Below are positions 7,316 to 14,036 of a DNA stretch of 14,036 nt, one piece after another. The translations under genes and the position numbers were made by a program. Source of the DNA: Bacteroidales bacterium Bact_23 (GTDB lineage: Bacteria > Bacteroidota > Bacteroidia > Bacteroidales > Lentimicrobiaceae); NCBI GenBank assembly GCA_001603685.1, contig LUZO01000066.1:1-14036 (forward strand), read 5' to 3'. Each line of letters opens with the position of its first letter. Within the stretch, counting starts at the first letter, position 1. The notes under the pieces were generated by a model that saw nothing but the letters and a program-made list of their open reading frames with translations, was not told where the DNA came from and did no database searches.

Positions 7316-7341
7316 GAAAAAACGGCTTGTATTTGAAGCGA

Positions 7342-7372
7342 TAAAGATAGTGGCCGGCAACGAATTGCCAAA
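7342..7372 (-). promoter_or_regulatory. Promoter of the kinase-less TPR gene
   Basis: On the minus strand, TTTG (7372-7369) is followed after 19 bases by TATCTTTA (7349-7342), which differs from TAnnTTTG only in the last base. The predicted start of transcription is about 20-25 bases before the ATG at 7315. This is the main reason for preferring that start to 7423. Confidence 0.5.
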
Positions 7373-7607
7373 ACGGTTATTCAGATTTTTACCGCGGCCA
7401 TTAAATTCACCTGCTGATTTCATGGTCTAAAAAGCTTTTTCCAGCGCATACTGCGCATTTATTGATATTTAATTTCCGGAAACCAAAGTTGTAATGCCAT
7501 TTCAGGGCGAAATAACTTTTTTTGCCGGAAGCGGCAGCCGGGCCTGTTTCGGATGGTATCGCAATTTTTGCCGATTTTTAATCCCGAACAGAGAGATTGT
7601 TTTTTCG

Positions 7608-7615
7608 TAACTTTG
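7608..7615 (+). promoter_or_regulatory. -7 box of asnS
   Basis: TAACTTTG matches TAnnTTTG fully and lies 66 bases before the asnS ATG. No convincing TTTG -33 box is at the usual distance, so this is only half a promoter by sequence. Confidence 0.4.
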
Positions 7616-7681
7616 TCCCCGCTAAGCCGGAAAGTGGCGAAGCCTGAAACCTGATTGTTTTAATTTATTGAGAAAAAAATA

Positions 7682-9088
7682 ATGGAATCACTGAAAAGAA
7701 CCAAAATTGCTGATATTTTTAAGAACTGGCAGGCCATTGGAACCGGAAATATGGTAAACCTGAAAGGATGGGTACGCACCAAGCGCGGAAACAAAAATGT
7801 GGCCTTTATTGCTCTGAACGACGGATCCATTATACACAGCATTCAGGTTGTAGCCGATGTGGCTGCCTTCGACGAGGCAACCCTGAAGCTGATTACCACC
7901 GGTTCGTGCATTTCGGTAAACGGAATTCTGGTTGAATCGCCGGGACAGGGACAGGCCGTTGAGGTACAGGCAAAAGAGATCGAAGTTTTTGGCACCGCCG
8001 ACCCGGAAACCTATCCGCTGCAGAAGAAGGGTCATACCCTTGAATTCCTCCGCGAGATTGCCCATCTGAGGCCGCGTACCAACACTTTCGGTGCAGTGCT
8101 GAGGATGCGCCACGCCATGGCATTTGCCATCCACAAGTATTTCAACGACAACGGCTTTTACTATCTGCACACCCCCATCATCACCGGATCGGATGCCGAA
8201 GGAGCAGGAGCCATGTTCAGGGTTACCACCCTGGATCCGAAAAATCCGCCGCTCACCCCGCAGGGAGATGTGGATTACAGCCACGACTTTTTCGGGAAAC
8301 CCACCAACCTTACTGTTTCCGGACAACTCGAAGGGGAGCTTGGTGCCCTGGCATTGTCGGAAATTTACACCTTCGGCCCCACCTTCAGGGCTGAAAATTC
8401 AAATACGCCGCGTCACCTGGCCGAGTTCTGGATGATTGAACCCGAAATGGCGTTCTACGACATCAACGATAACATGGATCTGGCCGAAGATTTCCTGAAA
8501 TACCTCGTCCGCTATGCCCTCGACAATTGTATGGACGACCTGGAGTTCCTCAACAAAATGTACGACAATGAATTGATTGAGCGGCTCAGATTCGTGGTTG
8601 AAAACGATTTCAAACGCCTTACCTATACCGAAGCCGTTGACATCCTGAAGGCCTCGGGCCAGAAATTCGAATATCCGGTTGACTGGGGTATTGACCTGCA
8701 GAGCGAACACGAACGCTACCTGGTGGAGAAACACTTCAAAAAGCCGGTAATCCTCACCAATTACCCGAAAGAGATCAAGGCATTCTACATGAAGCTGAAC
8801 GAAGACGGCAAAACCGTAAGGGCGATGGATGTGCTGTTCCCCCGCATCGGCGAAATCATCGGCGGATCGCAGCGCGAAGAGTCGTATGAGAAACTGGTTC
8901 AGCGCTGCGAGGATCTTCATATTCCACAGAAGGATATCTGGTGGTACCTCGAAACACGCAAGTTCGGAACCGCCCCGCATGCCGGATTTGGCCTTGGCTT
9001 CGAGCGAATGATGCTCTTTGTAACCGGAATGGCAAACATCCGAGATGTCATCCCATTCCCGCGTACACCGCAGAATGCCGAGTTTTAA
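7682..9088 (+). CDS. asnS: Asparagine--tRNA ligase
   Basis: The protein has 468 residues, the usual length for bacterial AsnRS. It attaches asparagine to tRNA-Asn in the cytoplasm, using ATP. The N-terminal anticodon-binding OB fold is at about 20-105 (LKGWVRTKRGNKNVAFIALN). The class II catalytic core follows: a motif 1 region around 145-172 (HKYFNDNGFYYLHTPIITGS), motif 2 at about 231-258 (GPTFRAENSNTPRHLAEFWM) and motif 3 near 435-446 (GFGLGFERMMLF). TFRAENSNTPRHLAEFWMIE is typical of AsnRS; AspRS usually reads differently. The start ATG follows an A-rich stretch without a Shine-Dalgarno site, as is common in Bacteroidota. rpoN follows 134 bases downstream with its own promoter. Confidence 0.98.
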   Translation: MESLKRTKIADIFKNWQAIGTGNMVNLKGWVRTKRGNKNVAFIALNDGSIIHSIQVVADVAAFDEATLKLITTGSCISVNGILVESPGQGQAVEVQAKEIEVFGTADPETYPLQKKGHTLEFLREIAHLRPRTNTFGAVLRMRHAMAFAIHKYFNDNGFYYLHTPIITGSDAEGAGAMFRVTTLDPKNPPLTPQGDVDYSHDFFGKPTNLTVSGQLEGELGALALSEIYTFGPTFRAENSNTPRHLAEFWMIEPEMAFYDINDNMDLAEDFLKYLVRYALDNCMDDLEFLNKMYDNELIERLRFVVENDFKRLTYTEAVDILKASGQKFEYPVDWGIDLQSEHERYLVEKHFKKPVILTNYPKEIKAFYMKLNEDGKTVRAMDVLFPRIGEIIGGSQREESYEKLVQRCEDLHIPQKDIWWYLETRKFGTAPHAGFGLGFERMMLFVTGMANIRDVIPFPRTPQNAEF

Positions 9089-9157
9089 CCTCAAACCGGA
9101 GCAGTCTGTGCCGGGTGTGCAAACGGTTAGGTTCTCAATAAAAATGAGAAAAGATCG

Positions 9158-9189
9158 TTTGTAAACAAGGAGAAGTTTTCGTAACTTTC
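9158..9189 (+). promoter_or_regulatory. Promoter of rpoN
   Basis: TTTG (9158-9161) is followed after 20 bases by TAACTTTC (9182-9189), one base off TAnnTTTG. Transcription would begin about 27 bases before the rpoN ATG. A small hairpin, TTCTCA/TGAGAA at 9132-9150, lies just upstream and might weakly end asnS transcription, but it lacks a T run. Confidence 0.5.
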
Positions 9190-9222
9190 ACCTGAATTAG
9201 ACAGCTCAATATATCAACGCGT

Positions 9223-10686
9223 ATGTTAACCCAGAAACTTCAGCAGAAACTACTTCAGAAACTGTCGCCGCAGCAGATTCTGCTTATGAAGTTGCTGCAG
9301 ATCCCATCCATTGCGCTGGAGCAGCGCATCAAGCAGGAGATTGAAGAGAATCCGGCGCTTGAAGATGCTTCGGATCCGGAGATGAGCAGCGATGCTGATG
9401 AGATGCTGCCCGATACCGAACCCGATCCGGTGGAGGAACTGGAGCGCGAACGCGATGACTTTGACATTACCGAGTACCTCGACGACGACGATATTCCGGC
9501 CTACCGGCTCAACTCCGGAAACACCGGCCCCGACGATGAACACCGCGAGATTCCCTTTGCTTCGGGAATCGGTTTTCACGAAATGCTGCTTTCGCAACTC
9601 GGCCTTCGCCATCTCGACGACAGGCAGATGACCATCGCAACCTACATCATCGGAAATCTGGACGACTCCGGTTATCTGAACCGCAGCCTGAGCGCAATGG
9701 TTGATGACCTGGCATTTACCCAGAACATCACCACCACCGTTGAAGAGCTGGATGAACTGCTGAAAGTGGTGCAGGAGCTGGATCCGGCGGGAGTGGGAGC
9801 GCGGGATCTCAGAGAGTGCCTGCTGCTGCAGCTTGAACGCAAGGAACAAACCCCCGACATTGAGCTGGCCACGCTGCTGGTTGAGCGCTATTTCGATGAA
9901 CTCAGCAAAAAGCACTACGACAAGATAAGCCGCCGCGCCAAGGTGAGCGAAGAGGAGTTGCGCGATGCCGTCAACGAAATCCTCAAGCTCAACCCCAAGC
10001 CGGGCAACTCGATGGGCGAAACCGCCAGGGCAAACCACTACATCATGCCCGACTTCTACATCTACAACAAGGACGGAGAACTCGAACTGCAGCTGAATTC
10101 GCGCAATATGCCCGAACTGCGGCTGAGCCGGACCTACACCGATATGCTCGAAACCTATGCTGAGAGCAAGGTGAAGAGCAACAGCCAGCGCGAAGCCGTC
10201 ATGTTCATCAAGCAGAAGATCGATTCGGCAAAGTGGTTCATCGATGCCATAAAACAGCGGCAGAATACCCTGTTCGTTACCATGGCGGCCATCATGGAAT
10301 ACCAGAGCGAATATTTCCTTACCGGCGATGAAACCAAACTGAGGCCGATGATTCTGAAGGATATTGCCGAAATGGTTGGACTGGATATTTCAACCGTTTC
10401 CAGGGTGGCCAATTCAAAATATGTGCAGACACCCTTCGGCACTTTCCTGCTGAAAACCTTCTTCTCGGAATCGATGCAGACCGAAACCGGCGAGGAGGTT
10501 TCCACCCGTGAAATCAAAAAGATACTGTCGGATTGTGTGGAAGCTGAGGATAAAAGCAAACCGCTTACCGACGAGCAGCTTACCGACATCCTGAAAGAGA
10601 AGGGATACAACATCGCCCGCCGTACCGTTGCCAAATACCGGGAACAGCTTAACATTCCGGTAGCCAGGCTGAGAAAGGAACTGTAG
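9223..10686 (+). CDS. rpoN: RNA polymerase sigma-54 factor
   Basis: The protein has 487 residues, the usual size. It directs RNA polymerase to -24/-12 promoters and needs an ATP-driven activator protein. Region I is the Gln/Leu-rich N-terminus (LTQKLQQKLLQKLSPQQILL, to about 48). A strongly acidic region II follows, about 49-105, with runs of Asp/Glu. The core-binding domain is in the middle. A helix-turn-helix is near 380-400 (LKDIAEMVGLDISTVSRVAN). The RpoN box ARRTVAKYRE at 465-474 binds the -24 element and is intact. No activator gene of the NtrC type lies in this window; the response regulator here is of the NarL type, which does not activate sigma-54. The DUF169 gene begins 50 bases downstream. 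Confidence 0.98.
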   Translation: MLTQKLQQKLLQKLSPQQILLMKLLQIPSIALEQRIKQEIEENPALEDASDPEMSSDADEMLPDTEPDPVEELERERDDFDITEYLDDDDIPAYRLNSGNTGPDDEHREIPFASGIGFHEMLLSQLGLRHLDDRQMTIATYIIGNLDDSGYLNRSLSAMVDDLAFTQNITTTVEELDELLKVVQELDPAGVGARDLRECLLLQLERKEQTPDIELATLLVERYFDELSKKHYDKISRRAKVSEEELRDAVNEILKLNPKPGNSMGETARANHYIMPDFYIYNKDGELELQLNSRNMPELRLSRTYTDMLETYAESKVKSNSQREAVMFIKQKIDSAKWFIDAIKQRQNTLFVTMAAIMEYQSEYFLTGDETKLRPMILKDIAEMVGLDISTVSRVANSKYVQTPFGTFLLKTFFSESMQTETGEEVSTREIKKILSDCVEAEDKSKPLTDEQLTDILKEKGYNIARRTVAKYREQLNIPVARLRKEL

Positions 10687-10736
10687 TGAACCCGACGGGG
10701 CACTGATTTTTCCAAACCCCGCCCAAAATTTTAACT

Positions 10737-11504
10737 ATGGATATTGCTTTTAGAGACCGCTTTACTGCGAGTTGGAGAAAGTATTTCGGAGAAGCGGAAC
10801 TTCCCGTTACCTTTTTTTATACCGATAAACATGGGAATGCCGAACCCGCACCGAAAGCCGAAAAATGGAAATGCTTTATCGGTGCCCTTCATCAGGTACG
10901 CCGGGGCAGGCCGGTCTTTTTCGATGTGGCTTCAGTAGGCTGCAGCGGCGGAAAGCGCTACCTTGGCTTCACGGAAAAACTGAAGCCGGGATTTGAATAT
11001 TTCCTCTCATGCGGCAACGAAAACATGGAGGGAGAGCGCTATTTGCGGACTCCCGGTCAGGTACAGAAGATGCTTCAGGATGTCCCGTGGAGGCCGGCAC
11101 CGGCACCCGGTATTGTATTCAAGCGGTGGGATATGCTGGAAGCACCGGACAATCCGGAAGTGGTGATCTTTTTCGCCACACCCGATGTGCTTTCTGGCCT
11201 TTACACCCTTGCCGGCTTCGACCGCGACGACTTTATGGGAACCGTGGCGCCTTTCGGTTCAGGTTGCTCTTCCATTATTCAGTATCCCCTTGCCGAAGCG
11301 CAGAAAGAGCATCCAAGAGCCATTCTGGGGATGTTCGATGTATCGGCACGGCCATTCGTAAAGGAAAACGAGCTGACCTTTTCACTGCCCATGAAACGGC
11401 TGGTGGAGATCGCCGGGTTTATGGATGAAACCTTCCTTACCACAGACGCATGGGCAACGGTGAGGAAGAGAATCAACCGGACAAGCGAACAGGCCTCTTC
11501 TTAA
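10737..11504 (+). CDS. DUF169 family protein, unknown function
   Basis: The protein has 255 residues with no signal peptide or membrane helix, so it is probably cytoplasmic. I recognise the DUF169 (COG2043) pattern: a Cys in the KWKCFIGAL segment (46), VGCSGGKRYLGF with Cys69, SCGNENMEGERYL with Cys92, a central VVIFFATPDVLSGLY segment, and FGSGCSSIIQYP with Cys177. The conserved Cys and Gly segments hint at metal or cofactor binding, but no biochemical role of the family is known to me. The gene starts 50 bases after rpoN in the same direction. No TAnnTTTG box is seen in the gap, so it may be co-transcribed with rpoN; a weak 5-bp hairpin (CGGGG/CCCCG, 10696-10721) lies between them. The next gene has its own promoter. 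Confidence 0.85.
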   Translation: MDIAFRDRFTASWRKYFGEAELPVTFFYTDKHGNAEPAPKAEKWKCFIGALHQVRRGRPVFFDVASVGCSGGKRYLGFTEKLKPGFEYFLSCGNENMEGERYLRTPGQVQKMLQDVPWRPAPAPGIVFKRWDMLEAPDNPEVVIFFATPDVLSGLYTLAGFDRDDFMGTVAPFGSGCSSIIQYPLAEAQKEHPRAILGMFDVSARPFVKENELTFSLPMKRLVEIAGFMDETFLTTDAWATVRKRINRTSEQASS

Positions 11505-11537
11505 TTGTTTTTGGTTCAGACGGTTTTTGTACTTTTG
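11505..11537 (+). promoter_or_regulatory. Promoter of the S9A peptidase gene
   Basis: TACTTTTG (11530-11537) is a full match to TAnnTTTG. TTG occurs at 11505-11507 (22-base spacer) and TTTG at 11510-11513 (16-base spacer), either of which could serve as the -33 box. The untranslated leader would be about 70 bases. Confidence 0.5.
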
Positions 11538-11616
11538 CCGGTGTTTATGAACCCGGTAACGGACTTATATCCATCTGTGAATCAGTAAAAACAAACAGAG
11601 AATCCGCACAAGTATC

Positions 11617-13767
11617 ATGAGTAAACAAATCCGTTTGTATGGCGGCCTTTTTTCATTGCTGGCTTTGGCTGCCTGTAATCCCGCAACAGAAAAACCAGTA
11701 AAGATTAACATGCAAAGCGACTACCCCCCTGCACCGATGGCTGAGGCCCGCGAGGTGACATTCAATGAGTTTGGCAACGAGAGAATTGACAATTACTACT
11801 GGCTGAAAGAGAAGGAAAACCCTGAGGTGATCGCCTACCTCGAGGCTGAAAACGCCTATTCGGATACGGTAATGAAGCATACCCTGGCGCTTCAGGAGAA
11901 GCTTTTCGCCGAGATGAAAGGGCGCATAAAGGAGACCGATGTAACCGTTCCCCGCCTCGACAATGGCTACTACTACTATTCAAGAACCGAAGAAGGGAAG
12001 CAGTACCGCATATACTGCCGCAAAAAAGGCGATGTATCGGCTCCTGAAGAGGTTATGTTCGATGTGAATAAAATGGCGGAAGGCAAGCAGGCGTATATTT
12101 TCTCCGATTATGAAGTGAGTTACGACAATAAACTGGCAGCCTACATTTCGAACGAAACCGGATCGTTTGCCGATTATACCCTCAGGGTCAGGAATCTGGA
12201 AACCGGCGAAGATCTTCCGGTGGCCATCGAAAGGGTTCAGAGCTTTGCCTGGGCAAACGACGGTAAAACGCTGTTCTATACCATCGGAAACGATGCCCTC
12301 AGGTCGTGGCGTGCCTACCGCACCGAGATCGGAAGCAGCAAACCCGCCGTACTGGTGTTCGAAGAGCCGAACGAACAGTTTATCATAGGGGTCGGTAAAT
12401 CGAAAACCAATGATTATATGTTCATTGCCTCAGCAAGTTCCACCACCTCCGAGTATCACCTTCTGCCGGCGGATAATCCGACCGGAAAGTTCAAAGTGTT
12501 CATTCCCAGGGTAAAGGATGTGGAATATCATGTGAATCCCCACAAGGATAAGTTCTTTATTCAGTATAAGGACCGCGATAACCTGAACTCGATGGTGTAC
12601 GAAGCTCCGCTTACAGGTTACGAAGACCGCAGCAACTGGAAGGTGGTGGTGCCCCACGACAACGATGTGGCCATTGAGTCAATCGATGTTTTCAGCGATT
12701 ATCTGGCAGTTCAGACCCGCAGGAACGGCCTGAACGAGATCAAGGTCATCGGCCTGAAGGACGGTAATGAGAAACTGATCAGCTTCCCCGAACCGGTTTA
12801 CTTCGCCTATATGTCGGGCACTCCCGAGTACACTTCTGAAACGCTGCGCTACAGCTACACTTCGCTCAACCGCCCTTCCAGTGTTTATGACTATAACATG
12901 GCTTCGGGCGAGAGCATACTGCTGAAGCAGCAGGAGATCCCTTCGGGCTTCAACCCCGACGATTATACCGTTGAGCGGATCTGGGCTACCGCCGGCGACG
13001 GCAAGCAGGTGCCCATGTCGGTGGTTTACCGGAAATCGCTTGTAAAAGATGGTAAAAACCCGGCATTGCTCTACTCATACGGCTCCTATGGCTCCACTTC
13101 GGATGCCTATTTCATCTCCAGCTTCTACAGCCTGATTGACCGCGGTTTCGTATTTGCCATCGCACAGATACGCGGCGGCAGCGATCTGGGTGAGCAGTGG
13201 TACGAAGATGGAAAACTGCTGAACAAGAAGAATACCTTCACCGATTTTATCTCCTGTGCCGAGAAGCTTATCGCGGATAAATATACCGCATCGGATAAGC
13301 TGGCCATTATGGGCGGAAGCGCCGGAGGCCTACTGATGGGCGCCGTAGCCAATATGCGTCCTGAGTTGTTCAATACCGTTGTGGCTCAGGTGCCGTTTGT
13401 GGATGTGGTCACCACCATGCTCGACAACACCCTGCCGCTTACCACCCAGGAGTACGAAGAGTGGGGAAATCCCAACGAAGAGGAGTATTACCGCTATATG
13501 CTCTCGTACTCGCCCTACGACAACATTAAGGCGCAGAATTATCCCAATATGCTGGTTACCGCCGGCCTGAACGACTCACAGGTACTCTATCACGAGCCGG
13601 CCAAGTATGTTGCCAAACTGAGGACAATGAAAACCGACAACAACATACTGCTGCTTAAAACCAATATGGAATCGGGCCATGGCGGCGCTACCGGCCGTTT
13701 CGACGCCCTGAAGGAAACCGCCTTTGAACTGGCCTTTATTCTCGACAGGGTAGGGATCAGAGATTAA
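11617..13767 (+). CDS. ptrB: Oligopeptidase B-like S9A serine peptidase, predicted lipoprotein
   Basis: The protein has 716 residues. It starts with a lipoprotein signal whose lipobox is LALAAC, so Cys20 should be lipidated and the enzyme should be anchored outside the cytoplasm. The N-terminal part is the usual helical start (YYWLKEKENPEVIAYLEAEN) and a seven-bladed propeller to about residue 440. The C-terminal alpha/beta hydrolase holds the catalytic triad: Ser568 in MGGSAGGLLMG, Asp653 in LNDSQVLYHEP and His688 in SGHGGATGRF. The segment TTQEYEEWGNPN (near 610) matches oligopeptidase B enzymes, whose Glu residues there favour cleavage after Lys or Arg in short peptides. That specificity is inferred. 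E. coli PtrB is cytosolic, so the lipid anchor is a difference. The gene stands alone with its own promoter and hairpins downstream. Confidence 0.93.
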   Translation: MSKQIRLYGGLFSLLALAACNPATEKPVKINMQSDYPPAPMAEAREVTFNEFGNERIDNYYWLKEKENPEVIAYLEAENAYSDTVMKHTLALQEKLFAEMKGRIKETDVTVPRLDNGYYYYSRTEEGKQYRIYCRKKGDVSAPEEVMFDVNKMAEGKQAYIFSDYEVSYDNKLAAYISNETGSFADYTLRVRNLETGEDLPVAIERVQSFAWANDGKTLFYTIGNDALRSWRAYRTEIGSSKPAVLVFEEPNEQFIIGVGKSKTNDYMFIASASSTTSEYHLLPADNPTGKFKVFIPRVKDVEYHVNPHKDKFFIQYKDRDNLNSMVYEAPLTGYEDRSNWKVVVPHDNDVAIESIDVFSDYLAVQTRRNGLNEIKVIGLKDGNEKLISFPEPVYFAYMSGTPEYTSETLRYSYTSLNRPSSVYDYNMASGESILLKQQEIPSGFNPDDYTVERIWATAGDGKQVPMSVVYRKSLVKDGKNPALLYSYGSYGSTSDAYFISSFYSLIDRGFVFAIAQIRGGSDLGEQWYEDGKLLNKKNTFTDFISCAEKLIADKYTASDKLAIMGGSAGGLLMGAVANMRPELFNTVVAQVPFVDVVTTMLDNTLPLTTQEYEEWGNPNEEEYYRYMLSYSPYDNIKAQNYPNMLVTAGLNDSQVLYHEPAKYVAKLRTMKTDNNILLLKTNMESGHGGATGRFDALKETAFELAFILDRVGIRD

Positions 13768-13777
13768 GAAAACAGCA

Positions 13778-13857
13778 GAAGCATAACTGCTTCGCACAAT
13801 TCAGACAATCACCCCGTCAGGGCTGCCCCGGGCGCCCGCGACGGGGTGATTGTTTGA
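13778..13857. terminator. Hairpins downstream of the peptidase gene
   Basis: Two hairpins follow the stop codon. The first is GAAGCA-TAAC-TGCTTC (13778-13793). The second is long: 13801-13818 pairs with 13840-13857 over 18 bases with a single G-T pair, and the 21-base loop is GC-rich with a possible inner GGGC/GCCC stem. Only a short T stretch (TGTTTG), partly within the stem, follows. It probably ends or stabilises the peptidase transcript. Because the stem is so symmetrical it could serve both strands. Confidence 0.65.
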
Positions 13858-14036
13858 TAAAACCGGCTCTGTCATTGAAAACCCCGAAAGTCCGGAATAT
13901 ATCCATTACAGGAAGAGCGTGATGGCAAGCACGACTTAATAAACGATCGTTCTGAGCTTATTTTCTGTAAGTGATAAATTAAATTGCTGATAAACAAAGA
14001 TATAACTATATATCTCTTTTGCAACATATATAAGAA
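13858..14036. other. AT-rich end of window, no gene recognised
   Basis: No open frame of note, repeat copy or RNA gene was seen. The last 60 bases are very AT-rich (GATATAACTATATATC), as might precede a gene beyond the window, but no full TAnnTTTG box is present. Confidence 0.4.

Larger units (their letters stand above)
7316..7681. other. Divergent intergenic region between TPR gene and asnS
   Basis: This spacer holds promoter elements for the TPR gene (minus) and for asnS (plus). It also has small hairpins at 7444-7456 (GCGCA/TGCGC) and 7523-7536 (TGCCG-GAAG-CGGCA). Neither is followed by a T run in either direction. The in-frame extension of the TPR gene (7316-7423) is counted as non-coding here. 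No leader peptide, riboswitch or small RNA gene could be recognised. Confidence 0.5.

Noticed and set aside
6230..7336. Long plus-strand open frame (368 codons) opposite the TPR gene
   Set aside because: It lies entirely antisense to a well-supported TPR gene, has no recognisable domain, and its translation is rich in residues expected from reading the reverse strand of coding DNA.
7425..7681. T-box or other riboswitch leader before asnS
   Set aside because: No T-box consensus or antiterminator pair is visible, and the -7 box places the likely transcript start only about 60 bases before the ATG.
8399..9094. Minus-strand open frame of 231 codons opposite asnS
   Set aside because: asnS is certain, and the reverse frame has no recognisable features. 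The same applies to the 262-codon reverse frame opposite rpoN (9250-10038).
13905..13940. Possible sigma-54 (-24/-12) promoter around TGGCAAGCACGACTT
   Set aside because: The -12 GC element is missing at the required distance, and no gene follows within the window.

Overview
The window looks like ordinary chromosome of a Bacteroidota (Bacteroidetes) bacterium, probably a Bacteroidales/Marinilabiliales-type organism with about half G+C in its genes. Four things support this. Upstream regions carry the Bacteroidota-type -7 box TAnnTTTG, and clear Shine-Dalgarno sites are lacking. One gene is a tetratricopeptide-repeat (TPR) sensor kinase of the kind common in this phylum. asnS and rpoN are adjacent, which I recall from many Bacteroidota genomes. 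The intergenic repeats are built on GCTCCTACGGAGCT. Nine protein-coding genes are supported; there is no tRNA, rRNA, CRISPR array, transposase or phage gene.

Layout: (1) 1-534 holds no gene. It is a cluster of repeats: two near-identical long units, two shorter relatives and a separate inverted repeat. (2) 535-2064 (minus) encodes an exported TPM-domain (YgcG-like) membrane protein with CxxC pairs and a glycine-rich tail. (3) 2287-2787 (plus), divergent from it, encodes a small unrecognised lipoprotein that ends at a strong terminator. (4) 2871-7315 (minus) is a signalling cluster, in transcription order: a TPR/coiled-coil/membrane protein without a kinase domain, a TPR hybrid membrane histidine kinase, and a NarL/LuxR-type response regulator. 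The first two proteins are clearly related along their TPR parts. (5) 7682-13767 (plus) holds asnS, rpoN (sigma-54), a DUF169 protein, and an oligopeptidase B-like S9A peptidase with a lipoprotein signal. (6) 13768-14036 holds hairpins downstream of the peptidase and then AT-rich DNA without a recognisable gene.

How the genes may work together: the kinase and regulator form a likely two-component pair, and the kinase-less TPR protein next to them may modulate the kinase. This is inferred from position and similarity. asnS, rpoN and the peptidase are housekeeping or general functions. No sigma-54 activator and no convincing -24/-12 promoter was seen here. Three genes (lipoprotein, kinase, TPR protein) have a longest open frame that starts upstream of a good -7 box, while an internal Met followed by a signal sequence lies just downstream of it; I used the internal starts. 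No defence system or other clearly new system was found. The strongest candidates for a second look are the kinase-less TPR paralogue and the repeat cluster.
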